From contig CAJUHR010000027.1 in NCBI GenBank assembly GCA_910586255.1, positions 1 through 45,401 of the forward strand: a stretch of 45,401 nt of DNA. The letters run 5' to 3'. The notes under the pieces are model-generated. The model was given only the letters and a program-made list of their open reading frames with translations, ran no database searches and was not told where the DNA came from. This document shows positions 16,208-24,749 of this stretch, in pieces; position 1 is the first letter of the stretch, and each line of letters begins with the position of its first letter. A program made the position numbers and the translations under genes. This stretch comes from an uncultured Lachnospiraceae bacterium. Lineage in GTDB: Bacteria; Bacillota; Clostridia; Lachnospirales; Lachnospiraceae.

Positions 16208-16675
16208 TTATTTTCCAGCTTTGTTCTCAAAATATTCAGACGCCTCAAACTGTCCCGGGAAAAGATATTTTTCCACCAGAATTGCCACATCGGCAATGCA
16301 GTCCAGACAGGACCGGAAGGTGTCTGAGCCGGTTTCTTTTAAGGCTTTGCAGGTTACGGTGCGGTTCTGTTCATAAAAATCACTGACAAGCTTTGCACCC
16401 AGGTCATAGGACTCCTTTTTTGATTTGTTTTTCCGGTCGTCATCCATGTGTCCCGTACTGGTGATAAAGCCTGCCAGATACATAGCCCCGGATATGGCGC
16501 CGCAGGTTCCCAGCCGTGTTCCTCCCATACCGCTTCCAAAGGCTTCCATACCCTTAAAGCAGACCATGGGATCCAGTCCCAGAAGATCCGCGTAGGTGAC
16601 AGCGATTGACTGGGAACAGTTGTAGCCGCTTTTGGCATAATAGTCCACAGCGGTTTGCACTCTTGATTTCAGCAT
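16208..16675 (-). CDS. C_GCAxxG_C_C family protein, 155 aa
   Basis: Conserved cysteines are at the family positions: GYNCSQS (C20), GTCGAISGA near residue 60 (the GCAxxG-like block, here TCGAISG), and C-terminal SCLDCI (about 123-126). Members are small redox-associated proteins in anaerobes, sometimes fused to or near redox enzymes; the cysteines may bind a cofactor or undergo disulfide exchange. No signal peptide. AGGAGGG lies seven bases before ATG 16675. First gene of a two-gene unit with the TauE/SafE permease, under a near-perfect sigma-A promoter. Confidence 0.85.
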   Translation of the reverse strand: MLKSRVQTAVDYYAKSGYNCSQSIAVTYADLLGLDPMVCFKGMEAFGSGMGGTRLGTCGAISGAMYLAGFITSTGHMDDDRKNKSKKESYDLGAKLVSDFYEQNRTVTCKALKETGSDTFRSCLDCIADVAILVEKYLFPGQFEASEYFENKAGK

Positions 16676-16704
16676 AATATGCCCTCCTTTTTATAATTTA
16701 TCAT

Positions 16705-16733
16705 ATTATAGTGTTTTGATAGAAATTTGTCAA
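16705..16733 (-). promoter_or_regulatory. Consensus sigma-A promoter
   Basis: TTGACA (complement of 16728-16733), exactly 17 bases, TATAAT (complement of 16705-16710): a full consensus match. It drives the C_GCAxxG_C_C and TauE/SafE genes leftward. Confidence 0.85.
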
Positions 16734-16830
16734 TATTTTTTGTATTAAGCATAAATATTAAGTAAAAAGCAGGAAAAATATGGGAAATATTACCTAAACA
16801 TAATAATTATGAATTATTTCCTGTGCTGTA

Positions 16831-16859
16831 TGGACAAATCAAAGAGAAACACTTATAAT
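16831..16859 (+). promoter_or_regulatory. nrdD promoter
   Basis: TGGACA (16831-16836), 17 bases, TATAAT (16854-16859). The transcript would start near 16866, giving a leader of about 75 bases. The -10 lies inside an imperfect palindrome (ACAC...TATAATTATA...GTCA) that may be the upstream NrdR box. Confidence 0.75.
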
Positions 16860-16882
16860 TATAGTCACAGCATTTCTTAAGG

Positions 16883-16898
16883 ATACTATATATTGTAT
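16883..16898 (+). promoter_or_regulatory. NrdR-box-like site
   Basis: The 16-mer at 16883-16898 (core ACTATATATTGT) matches 14 of 16 positions of the NrdR box as I remember it (acaCwATATATwGtgt). It lies just after the predicted transcription start. A second, poorer palindrome is centred about 32 bases upstream over the -10, close to the three-turn spacing typical of paired NrdR boxes. Confidence 0.55.
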
Positions 16899-16940
16899 AA
16901 CTATGATTATGAAACACTAAATATATTGGAAGGGGGAGCT

Positions 16941-18872
16941 ATGAAGGTTCAGAAAACCCGGGTTCTGCCACGCAAATCCAACACCACGGACGAGTCCATC
17001 TTAAAGCTTATCCGCAATGAGAACAAGGAGCTGGCAGAGGAAAACTCCAACAAAAACACCCGCCTGGCCTCCACCCAGAGAGATTATATTGCCGGGGTGG
17101 TGTCGCGGGACGTGACCAGACGGCTTCTGCTGCCGGAAAAGATTACATTTGCCCATGAAAACGGGGTGCTTCATTTCCACGATGCGGACTATTTTATTCA
17201 GCCGATTTTTAACTGCTGCCTGATTGATATCGGGGATATGTTAGACAACGGAATCGTGATGAACGGGAAGCTGATTGAATCTCCCAAAAGCTTTCAGGTG
17301 GCCTGTATTGTCATGACTCAGATTATAGCGTCCGTGGCCAGCAATCAGTATGGGGGACAGTCAGTGGCCGTAAGGCATTTGGCTAAATATCTGCGCAGAA
17401 GCAGGGAAAAATATGAGAGGGAGATAAGAGAGGAGCTGACGGCAGAGCTCTCTGAAAAGCCGGAGGAAAGGCCTGATGACAAAGCTGGCGGGGAGTTTTT
17501 AAGGGTGCTGTCGCGCATGGTGGAGATCCGTCTGCGGGATGAGCTGCGATCCGGAGTGCAGACCATTCAGTATCAGATCAATACACTGATGACCACCAAC
17601 GGGCAGGCTCCCTTTGTGACCTTGTTTTTGCAGATTGACCCGGAGGATCCTTATGCAGACGAGAATGTGATGATCATTCGGGAGATCCTCCGTCAGCGGC
17701 TGGAGGGAATCAAAAACGAACAGGGTGTCTGTGTGACCCCGGCCTTTCCCAAGCTGGTCTACGTGCTGGATGAATGGAACTGCTTAAAGGGAGGCCCCTA
17801 TGATGATGTGACCCGTCTGGCGATCCGGTGCTCGGCAAAGCGGATGTACCCGGATTATATTTCCGCAAAGAAGATGCGGGAAAATTATGAAGGAAATGTA
17901 TTCAGCTGTATGGGTTGCCGCTCTTTTCTGTCCCCCTGGAAGGATGAGGCAGGCAATTATAAATGGGAGGGCCGCTTCAATCAGGGGGTGGTCAGCATCA
18001 ATCTGCCTCAGATCGGGATCCTGGCCGGAGGAGATGAGGAAAGGTTTTGGACGCTGTTAAAGGAGAGGCTGGGGCTGTGCAGGGAAGCTCTTATGTGCCG
18101 CCACAAGGCTCTTTTGGGTACGCTTTCGGACGTGAGCCCGATTCACTGGCAGTACGGCGCCATCGCCCGGATGAAAAAGGGAGAGGTGATTGACTCTTAT
18201 TTGAAGGGAGGATATTCCACCCTGTCCTTAGGCTACATTGGTATATATGAGATGACATATCTGATGAAGGGCGTCAGCCACACCAAGCCCCAGGGCCGGG
18301 AGTTTGCCCTGCGGGTTATGCGTTTTATGAAAGCAGAGGCAGACCGGTGGCGGGCAGAGACCGGACTGGGATTTAGCCTGTACGGAACTCCGGCTGAGTC
18401 TCTGTGCTATCGTTTTGCCCGCATTGATCGGGAAAAGTACGGTGTGATTGAGAACGTGACCGACAAGGGATATTATACCAATTCCTACCATGTAGATGTG
18501 AGAGAGAAGATAAATCTCTTTGACAAATTCAGCTTTGAAAGTGATTTTCAGAATATTTCCACCGGCGGGGCTATCTCCTATGGGGAGGTGCCCAATATGG
18601 CCGCCAATCCGGAGGCCTTGGAGACGGCAGTCCGGTATATTTACGATTATATTCTGTACGCGGAGTTTAACATTAAGTCAGACGTGTGCCATGTGTGCGG
18701 CTTTGACGGGGAAATAATGATCAACGAGGACTTGGAGTGGGAATGTCCCCAGTGCCATAACAAGGACAAAAAGAGGATGAATGTGACCCGCAGAACCTGC
18801 GGATATCTGGGGGAAAATTTCTGGAATGACGGAAAGACCAGGGAGATAAAAAGCCGGGTGCTTCATCTGTAG
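16941..18872 (+). CDS. nrdD: Class III anaerobic ribonucleoside-triphosphate reductase
   Basis: Reduces ribonucleoside triphosphates to deoxy forms in the absence of oxygen, using a glycyl radical. The 643-aa product starts at ATG 16941 (AGGGGGAG upstream). It has the ENSNKN...STQRDYIAG substrate region, HFHDADYF, active-site SCMGCRSFL, SLGYIGIYE, a C-terminal Zn motif CHVCGF...CPQC, and the radical loop TCGYLG with Gly near 621. It starts where E. coli NrdD is already past residue 100, so the N-terminal ATP-cone that senses ATP/dATP is missing. A 16-codon upstream extension exists but has no ribosome site. nrdG follows after 93 bases, where the decamer CCTGGCACGG occurs twice. Confidence 0.96.
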   Translation: MKVQKTRVLPRKSNTTDESILKLIRNENKELAEENSNKNTRLASTQRDYIAGVVSRDVTRRLLLPEKITFAHENGVLHFHDADYFIQPIFNCCLIDIGDMLDNGIVMNGKLIESPKSFQVACIVMTQIIASVASNQYGGQSVAVRHLAKYLRRSREKYEREIREELTAELSEKPEERPDDKAGGEFLRVLSRMVEIRLRDELRSGVQTIQYQINTLMTTNGQAPFVTLFLQIDPEDPYADENVMIIREILRQRLEGIKNEQGVCVTPAFPKLVYVLDEWNCLKGGPYDDVTRLAIRCSAKRMYPDYISAKKMRENYEGNVFSCMGCRSFLSPWKDEAGNYKWEGRFNQGVVSINLPQIGILAGGDEERFWTLLKERLGLCREALMCRHKALLGTLSDVSPIHWQYGAIARMKKGEVIDSYLKGGYSTLSLGYIGIYEMTYLMKGVSHTKPQGREFALRVMRFMKAEADRWRAETGLGFSLYGTPAESLCYRFARIDREKYGVIENVTDKGYYTNSYHVDVREKINLFDKFSFESDFQNISTGGAISYGEVPNMAANPEALETAVRYIYDYILYAEFNIKSDVCHVCGFDGEIMINEDLEWECPQCHNKDKKRMNVTRRTCGYLGENFWNDGKTREIKSRVLHL

Positions 18873-18965
18873 AGAGCCTGGCACGGCTGGGGCCAAAGGG
18901 CGTCCTGGCACGGCCATCTGGCTTTTCGGGTCGCCAAAAACCAATCAGGAGAGGAGCAGATCAAC

Positions 18966-19493
18966 ATGAACTATGCTGTCATAAAGCCTACGGATGTGGC
19001 CAATGGTCCGGGAGTAAGGGTATCTCTTTTTGTCAGCGGATGTACCCACCACTGTAAGGACTGCTTTAACTGGGAGGCGTGGGATTTCGATTACGGACAG
19101 GCCTTTACCGGGGAAACTAAGGAGGAGATTTTGGAGCTTTTGTCTCCGGATTATATTGAGGGGCTGACCCTGTTAGGCGGAGAGCCCTTGGAGCCCTCCA
19201 ATCAGGAGGGCCTGTTGCCTCTGATTGAAGAGGCGCGCAGACGATTCCCTCAAAAGACCATCTGGTGTTTTACGGGCTATGATTTTGAGAAGGATGTTCT
19301 GGGGAGAATGTTTCCCTCCTCGGAAGTTACAAGAAAGCTGGTGCCCCTGTTTGACGTGCTGGTGGACGGCCGGTTTGAGGCGGACAGGAAAAATCTCCGG
19401 CTCAAATTCCGCGGCTCGGAAAATCAGAGAATCCTTGATGTGAAGGCATCCCTGGCAGCAGAAAAAGCAGTTTGGTGCAAGGAGTTTCAGTAG
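18966..19493 (+). CDS. nrdG: Anaerobic RNR activating radical-SAM enzyme
   Basis: Installs the glycyl radical on NrdD. The 175-aa protein has the radical-SAM cluster motif CTHHCKDC (C26, C30, C33), the GGEPLEPSN block near residue 64 that contacts SAM, and WCFTGYDFE. The length is normal for NrdG. AGGAG about ten bases upstream of ATG 18966 supports the start. It is co-transcribed with nrdD and followed by a strong terminator. Confidence 0.95.
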   Translation: MNYAVIKPTDVANGPGVRVSLFVSGCTHHCKDCFNWEAWDFDYGQAFTGETKEEILELLSPDYIEGLTLLGGEPLEPSNQEGLLPLIEEARRRFPQKTIWCFTGYDFEKDVLGRMFPSSEVTRKLVPLFDVLVDGRFEADRKNLRLKFRGSENQRILDVKASLAAEKAVWCKEFQ

Positions 19494-19498
19494 AAAAG

Positions 19499-19538
19499 AA
19501 GCCGCAGGCGGCAAAGAGCAAAGCCTGCGGCTTAATTT
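19499..19538. terminator. Intrinsic terminator after nrdG
   Basis: AAGCCGCAGGC (19499-19509) pairs with GCCTGCGGCTT (19523-19533), an 11-bp stem followed by AATTTTT. The A-rich 5' flank means it can also stop leftward transcription from the mutarotase gene. Confidence 0.9.
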
Positions 19539-19546
19539 TTGGATAA

Positions 19547-20434
19547 TCAAATCAGCCGGATATCCATGTGGTACTTCTTTTGCTCCCCTGGCTTTAGAAG
19601 CTGCAGGTGATGTCTGTGAATAAAGTCGTCATCCTCATCGGACCGGATGGCTGAGCCGTTCCAGGGCTCAATGCAGAGGAAGGGGGCATTCTTGCCGTAG
19701 GGAGTCCAGAAGGCGATGGATTCAAAGCCAGGATAGGATACCTGGACGCCCTTGCGGCTATCCTTGTGGATCAGACAAACCCTGCGGGAGTTAACGTGGT
19801 CAAAGTAGACGGCATCCTTTTCAAACAGCTCATAGGAGAGAGGAAGCACACGTGTGTTGTCAAGTTCAATCCCTGTGGCGGACGCGTCAAACTGCAGGGC
19901 CTTTTCATCGTAGGGCATGGCGCAGGTATGCTCCTCCATTTCAAATTCCAGCACGTAGTCCTCAAACCGGGCGCCTTCCTCCATGGGACAGATAAAGCCC
20001 GGGTGAGCGCCGATACAATAACAGATATCCCGGTCCTGAGGATTTTTCACCTGGTAATCCATTGAGAGAACGCCGTTTGTCAGAGAGTAGGCCAGGGACA
20101 GTTCAAAATCATAGGGATAAGAGCGGCGGGTGAAGGTGTTGGCTGTAAGCGTAAGCAATGCCGCTGACTCGGTCTGGTCAGACAGGGCAAAATCAGACAC
20201 TTTGCAGAAGCCGTGCTTTTCCATCTCATACCACACTCCGTCAAAGCGTGTCCGGTTGTCCCGGCAATTGCCAACCACAGGGAAGAGAAGGGGGGAGCAA
20301 CGGGGCCAGATGTCCGGGTCTCTCTGCCAGATGTATTCCTTTTTGGCCTTGTCTGTGAGAGAAATCAGCTGGGCGCCTAAGGTGTCAATGGCCGCTGCCG
20401 TCTGTGTTTGCCTGTCCTGTAAGGTGATGATCAT
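19547..20434 (-). CDS. Aldose 1-epimerase family (LacX-like) mutarotase
   Basis: 295 aa with the galactose-mutarotase beta-sandwich pattern. FPVVGNCRDN near residue 51, GAHPGF with the catalytic His near 142, and CIEPWNG with the catalytic Glu near 259 match the LacX-like branch rather than classical GalM. It should interconvert alpha and beta anomers of an aldose or a phosphosugar in the cytosol; the exact sugar is unknown. AAGGAG lies eight bases before ATG 20434. It follows the LacI-family gene by 44 bases on the same strand, so the regulator probably controls it. Confidence 0.88.
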   Translation of the reverse strand: MIITLQDRQTQTAAAIDTLGAQLISLTDKAKKEYIWQRDPDIWPRCSPLLFPVVGNCRDNRTRFDGVWYEMEKHGFCKVSDFALSDQTESAALLTLTANTFTRRSYPYDFELSLAYSLTNGVLSMDYQVKNPQDRDICYCIGAHPGFICPMEEGARFEDYVLEFEMEEHTCAMPYDEKALQFDASATGIELDNTRVLPLSYELFEKDAVYFDHVNSRRVCLIHKDSRKGVQVSYPGFESIAFWTPYGKNAPFLCIEPWNGSAIRSDEDDDFIHRHHLQLLKPGEQKKYHMDIRLI

Positions 20435-20478
20435 AATACACTTCTCCTTTTTGTGTATGATTTTTTGCGCGCGGTTAT

Positions 20479-21525
20479 TTACGGGCGCGGTTTTTGTGTC
20501 TGTGCAGACGGAAATTTCCCACAGCTTTCCCTGCCGGCAATATAGTAGGGAAGGCTTATTTTGACGGGTAATGTGTGCCCGCCTTCTATCCGGTCAATGA
20601 GGATCTTGGCCGTCATCTGTCCCATCTCCTCCACGGGAATGTGGATGGTGGTAAGCATGGGTGTCAGATATTGAGCCGTGTCAATGTCATCAATGCTGAT
20701 CAGGGAGACATCCCTGGGGATCGACAGTCCGTGTTCCTTGATGGCGCGCATGGCCCCGATGGCAGTCATGTCATTGGAGCAGAAAAACGCGTGCACGGCC
20801 TCGCCCCGCTTTAAAATCTCCTTTGTGCCCTGGTAACCGCCCTGGGAGGATAAGGGAACATTGGCCACCAGCTCTCTGCACAGGGGAATCCTTGCGTTCT
20901 TTAGGGCGGTGCAGTATCCGATATACCGGTTTTCGTTTTTCGTTTCCCCCACATAGGCGATACGTCTGTGGCCGAGCTGCAAAAGATGTTCCACAGCTGT
21001 GACGGCGGCCTGGCTTCCGTCACAGATGATCTGGTCGTATTTGGCATCCAGGCTGTTTAAGCCGGTGTAGGCTACATATTGGAAATATTGCTTTAAAAAT
21101 TTTAAAAGCTGTTTGTCGCAGCGTCCAAGGACAGCCACTCCGTCCACCTGATTGTCTGAGATCAGGCGGAAGATGCTGGGATGATTGATATCAAAGGCCG
21201 AGAAGGTATACTTTAAAATATAGCTGTGTTTAAAGGCCTCCTTCTCAATGCTGCGGGCAAGGGAGGAGAAGAAGGTGTCGGTCTCCGCGTCATGGACTCT
21301 GGCAAAGAGGCAGGCAATGGAGCGGGAGGCCCCTGGCGAGTGGGTGGTGTCTCCCATTTTCAGCTGGCGGGCCGTGCTGTTGGGAGTGTAGCCGGTGCGG
21401 CGGACGATCTCCCAGATGCGGTCCTGCACCTCCTTGCTGGCAGGAGATTTGCTGCTTTTGTTGATGACGCGGGACACGGTGGAGATGGAAACTCCTGCCT
21501 CGGCGGCAATTTCTTTTAAGGTCAT
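20479..21525 (-). CDS. LacI-family transcriptional regulator
   Basis: 348 aa. The N-terminal helix-turn-helix is canonical (TLKEIAAEAGVSISTVSRVINK, residues 2-23, in two overlapping helices), followed by the hinge TGYTPNSTARQLK and a periplasmic-binding-protein-like sensor domain with GYQGTKE and DDIDTAQYLTP. An upstream ATG at 21573 lacks a ribosome site, whereas AGGAGGAGG precedes ATG 21525. The ligand is probably a sugar. The palindrome CAAACGTTTG at 21621-21630 in its upstream region is a good self-operator, and the core AAACGTTT recurs before the histidine kinase gene at 24753-24760. Confidence 0.93.
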   Translation of the reverse strand: MTLKEIAAEAGVSISTVSRVINKSSKSPASKEVQDRIWEIVRRTGYTPNSTARQLKMGDTTHSPGASRSIACLFARVHDAETDTFFSSLARSIEKEAFKHSYILKYTFSAFDINHPSIFRLISDNQVDGVAVLGRCDKQLLKFLKQYFQYVAYTGLNSLDAKYDQIICDGSQAAVTAVEHLLQLGHRRIAYVGETKNENRYIGYCTALKNARIPLCRELVANVPLSSQGGYQGTKEILKRGEAVHAFFCSNDMTAIGAMRAIKEHGLSIPRDVSLISIDDIDTAQYLTPMLTTIHIPVEEMGQMTAKILIDRIEGGHTLPVKISLPYYIAGRESCGKFPSAQTQKPRP

Positions 21526-21604
21526 GACAGCCTCCTCCTTTTCCTGCTTGTGAGAGCGCTTCTTGTCTTCCATATTTTTATTCTAACTTATTTGTCTTTG
21601 TAAA

Positions 21605-21774
21605 GCTACGGCAATGTAGCCAAACGTTTGCGTGAAAATTTGTCCAAAGCATCTAAAACAGCTCCTCAAATGGTATGAAAATATTTCATACTGTTTTTTT
21701 GTGTGAAAAACCGTTAAACTATGGTCAGAGGGTCACAGAAAGGTTTTTCGGATGGATTCTGGGAACACTCTGAC
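21605..21774. promoter_or_regulatory. Divergent regulatory region: operator-like palindromes
   Basis: Between lacI-type and importer genes: GCTAC/GTAGC (21605-21620), CAAACGTTTG (21621-21630, LacI/CcpA-like core), a perfect 19-bp palindrome GTATGAAA-ATA-TTTCATAC (21673-21691) followed by seven T, and GTCAGAG (21724-21730) with CTCTGAC (21768-21774), a possible leader stem. I see no confident -35/-10 pair for either gene. Confidence 0.5.
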
Positions 21775-21818
21775 AAAGAATAGCGGCCGTCAGGCTACGG
21801 AAAACAGGAGGGGTATAC

Positions 21819-22607
21819 ATGGAGAAAAAGAAAAAGGGTAAATCGTTCTGGAATCAGATTCCGGATGGTGCCTGGATGGGACTGTCGTTTCTTCTGGCAG
21901 TGATTCTGTGGATCTTCATTGCTTCCACAGAGGCAGGGGGAGTGGTATTTGCGGAGCCGTGGGAGGTGCTTTCCAAGCTGGCAGCCAAGGTAACGGACGG
22001 AACACTGTGGCCTCATATTTATATAAGTCTGTTCCGTGTGATTGCAGGCTTCTCCCTGGGATTTGTGATTTCGATTCCCATTGCGTTTTTGATGGGATGG
22101 TACGCGCCGTTTCGCAATCTGGTGGCGCCCTGGGTACAGTTTGTGCGTAATATTCCGCCGTTGGCGTACATTCCTCTGGTTATTACCGGCGCCGGTGTAG
22201 GGGAAAAAGCTAAGGTGATTGTGATTTTTATCGCGTCCTTTTTGGTACTGGTGGTGACCATCTATCAGGGCGTCTGCAACGTGGATGCCACGCTGATTAA
22301 GGCCGCCAGGGTTCTGGGAGCTACCGACAAGGATATTTTCTTTAAGGTGGTTATCCCGGCGTCCACTCCCTTTATTCTGGTAGGCGCAAGGCTGGGGCTT
22401 TCAGCCTCCCTTACCACGTTGGTGGCGGCAGAGCTCACCGGCGCGTCTAAGGGTCTTGGAATGATGATTCAAAAGGCCCAGGGTTACTATGACATGGCGA
22501 CTGTGCTTTTGGGAATCCTGATTATCGGTATTATAGGAATGTTGATGGAGCAGTTGGTTAAATTCTTAGAAAGGAAGCTGACGGGATGGCAGGAAACGGT
22601 TCAGTAA
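21819..22607 (+). CDS. ABC importer permease, SsuC/TauC type
   Basis: 262 aa with six hydrophobic segments and the inner-membrane EAA-type loop near residue 170 (IKAARVLGATDKDIFFKVVIPAS), typical of permeases for sulfonates, taurine, nitrate and related compounds. AGGAGGGG is seven bases before ATG 21819. The last 22 bases overlap the ATPase gene. Substrate is not predictable from the permease. Together with the next two genes it forms a complete SsuCBA-like importer, but nothing nearby (no monooxygenase, no sulfur genes) proves sulfonate use. Confidence 0.92.
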   Translation: MEKKKKGKSFWNQIPDGAWMGLSFLLAVILWIFIASTEAGGVVFAEPWEVLSKLAAKVTDGTLWPHIYISLFRVIAGFSLGFVISIPIAFLMGWYAPFRNLVAPWVQFVRNIPPLAYIPLVITGAGVGEKAKVIVIFIASFLVLVVTIYQGVCNVDATLIKAARVLGATDKDIFFKVVIPASTPFILVGARLGLSASLTTLVAAELTGASKGLGMMIQKAQGYYDMATVLLGILIIGIIGMLMEQLVKFLERKLTGWQETVQ

Positions 22608-23374
22608 AGGTAAAGATCGACAAGGTCGAGAAGATATACAGCGGGCGCAATGGCGATATGGTCGCCCTAAACGGGGTCAGCCTGGATATTATGGAAAATG
22701 AGTTCATCTGTGTGGTAGGGCCTTCCGGCTGTGGAAAATCCACCCTGCTGAACGTGATTGCAGGCCTTTTGGAGCCGACCTCCGGCGCCGTCTATGTGGA
22801 CGGAAAGGAAGTGAGCGGACCAGGTCCGGAGCGGGGAGTTGTGTTCCAGCAGTATGCATTGTTTCCCTGGCTGACAGTGCTTAAGAATGTCCAGTTCGGA
22901 TTAAAGCTCCAGGGTATCAGTGAGGCGGAATCCAAGGAGACTGCCATGAAGTATTTAAAGATGGTGGATTTGGAGCAGTTTGCCGACTCCTATCCCAAGG
23001 AGCTGTCAGGAGGCATGAAGCAGAGAGTTGCCATTGCCCGGGCCTATGCGGTCAATCCCCAGGTGCTTTTGATGGATGAGCCCTTTGGCGCTCTGGATGC
23101 CCAGACCAGAACCCAGCTTCAGTCAGAGCTTATAAAGACCTGGCAGGAGCAGAAGAAAACATGCTTTTTCATCACCCATGACGTGGAGGAGGCGGTGATT
23201 CTTGCCACTAAGGTGATTATTATGAGTGCAAGACCGGGACGGGTCAAAAAGATTGTGGACATTAATTTGCCCTATCCCAGAACCCAGGAGATGAAGATGG
23301 AGATGCCGTTTTTGGATCTGAAGAGCTATATCTGGGGCGAGGTTTACCAGGAGTATCTGGAGGTCAGAAAATAG
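22586..23374 (+). CDS. ABC importer ATPase, SsuB/TauB type
   Basis: 262 aa. Walker A GPSGCGKST (near residue 48), Q-loop QQYALFPW, signature LSGGMKQR, Walker B VLLMDEPFGALD with catalytic Glu, H-loop FITHDVEEA. The FPWLTVLKNV and SARPGRV segments are characteristic of the nitrate/sulfonate/taurine subfamily. It overlaps the permease gene by 22 bases and is followed by 144 bases before the binding-protein gene. Confidence 0.93.
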   Translation: MAGNGSVKVKIDKVEKIYSGRNGDMVALNGVSLDIMENEFICVVGPSGCGKSTLLNVIAGLLEPTSGAVYVDGKEVSGPGPERGVVFQQYALFPWLTVLKNVQFGLKLQGISEAESKETAMKYLKMVDLEQFADSYPKELSGGMKQRVAIARAYAVNPQVLLMDEPFGALDAQTRTQLQSELIKTWQEQKKTCFFITHDVEEAVILATKVIIMSARPGRVKKIVDINLPYPRTQEMKMEMPFLDLKSYIWGEVYQEYLEVRK

Positions 23375-23388
23375 TGGATGGCAATGGC

Positions 23389-23461
23389 TGGGCAGCATGA
23401 CTGCCAAAGCGCCTAGAAAGCACATCCAAAACGCCGGATCCCGCAAGGTCGGGTGTTTTAG
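23389..23461 (+). promoter_or_regulatory. Intercistronic stem-loops before binding-protein gene
   Basis: GGCAG (23391-23395) pairs with CTGCC (23401-23405), and AACGCC with GGTGTT encloses CCCG/CGGG around 23431-23457, ending in TTTTA. These weak hairpins may partly terminate or protect mRNA ends, letting the lipoprotein be made in excess of the membrane subunits. Confidence 0.35.
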
Positions 23462-23518
23462 AGGCTTTTCGGAAGTGCATAAATATTACCCGGGAGGGAA
23501 AAACAGGAGGAAAATTTT

Positions 23519-24628
23519 ATGAGAAGGACAATGGGACTGGTAATGGCATCGGTAATGGCAGTGACCCTGTTAGCAGGATGCGGAGGAAACAAGGCGGCAG
23601 AGCCGGCCACAACAGCGGCGCCGGCCGCAACAACAGCAGCTGCAGATGCAGAGAAGGCTTCGGAGGAGAGCAAGGCAGATGCCACAGAGGCCGCCGGGGA
23701 GAGCTTTGAGCCGGCCACGCTTCGGGTGGCATACATGCCTAACATGGGCAGCGCGTCTCTGGCGGTGACGGCACGGGAGGCAGGCTTCTTCGAGGAGATG
23801 GGACTTACGGTGGAGATGGTGGAATTCCAGGGCGGCCCGGCAGAGATTGCGGCCATGGCCTCCGGCGACATTGACATCTCCCAGATCGGCCATGGAGCCC
23901 ATGCGCTGTGTGCCGAGGGAGAGGCCGTGATTTTCCAGATCGACTGTACCAGCCTGGCAGACGCGGTTATGGGAAACAAGGACAAGGGAGTGAATACGAT
24001 TGCTGATTTAAAGGGCAAGAAGGTGGCGGCTACCAGCGGAACCTCCGCGGAGATTATTTTGAATCTGGCTCTGCAGGAGGAAGGCATGACTGCTGACGAT
24101 CTGGAGATCGTGGAGATGGATGCCAACGGAATCGTGACAGCCATGATCAGCGGAAATGTAGATGCCTGCGCCACCTGGTCTCCGGGAACCATGACCATTG
24201 AGGAGGCATTAGGCGACAAGACCGTATGGCTTGCCACCAATCAGGACTATGTAGACAAGGTAACCTTCCCCTCCAGCTTTATCACCACTCAGAAGTATGC
24301 CGATGAGAACCACGATCTGCTGGTGCGCTTCTCCCGCGCTCTTCAGAAGGCGGCTGACTACCGCAACAGCAATATTGAGGAGGTAGCCGGCTGGGTGGCA
24401 AAGCAGTGCGAGGTGGATGAGGCCACCATGAAGGCGACCGTGGGAGAGGGCAACTGGAGCATCACCAGCGATTTTTTGGGCAAGAGCCTGGAAGACGGAA
24501 CCATCCAGAAATACTATGAGAATCAGCAACAGGTCTTTATTGACGGCGGGCGTCTGACTGAGAAGGTGGATGTGAACAATTACGTGCTGTTTGATGTTAT
24601 GAAGGAAGCTAACGAGGCCAACAAATAA
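23519..24628 (+). CDS. Substrate-binding lipoprotein of the SsuA/NMT1 type
   Basis: 369 aa. A lipoprotein signal ends in LLAGC (C21), followed by a long Ala/Thr/Glu-rich linker to about residue 62. The two-lobed NMT1/SsuA-like domain then begins with TLRVAYMPNMGSASLAVTAREAGFFEE and continues with SGDIDISQIGHGAHAL and ADLKGKKVAATSGTSAE. It captures the ligand outside the membrane and delivers it to the permease. Ligands in this family range from sulfonates to pyrimidine precursors of thiamine. A GGAGG site precedes ATG 23519. Last gene of the importer unit, followed by a terminator. Confidence 0.92.
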   Translation: MRRTMGLVMASVMAVTLLAGCGGNKAAEPATTAAPAATTAAADAEKASEESKADATEAAGESFEPATLRVAYMPNMGSASLAVTAREAGFFEEMGLTVEMVEFQGGPAEIAAMASGDIDISQIGHGAHALCAEGEAVIFQIDCTSLADAVMGNKDKGVNTIADLKGKKVAATSGTSAEIILNLALQEEGMTADDLEIVEMDANGIVTAMISGNVDACATWSPGTMTIEEALGDKTVWLATNQDYVDKVTFPSSFITTQKYADENHDLLVRFSRALQKAADYRNSNIEEVAGWVAKQCEVDEATMKATVGEGNWSITSDFLGKSLEDGTIQKYYENQQQVFIDGGRLTEKVDVNNYVLFDVMKEANEANK

Positions 24629-24686
24629 CAGACGGACAGAAGCAACAGGAACAAAGAACGGTTTGGGAAATTGGAGCTGTCATGCG

Positions 24687-24713
24687 AAAAGGGGCTGTGG
24701 AAAGCCTCTTTTT
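24687..24713 (+). terminator. Terminator of importer operon
   Basis: AAAAGGGGCT (24687-24696) pairs with AGCCTCTTTT (24703-24712), with one G-T pair, and runs into TTTTT. It insulates the importer from the two-component system. Confidence 0.85.
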
Positions 24714-24749
24714 GCAGATTAAGGCCTTTGCCGCGGGAAAAGATGCTTG

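Noticed and set aside
21673..21697. Palindrome plus T-run as a terminator
   Set aside because: No plus-strand gene ends upstream and the stem is AT-rich with a three-base centre; an operator is more likely.
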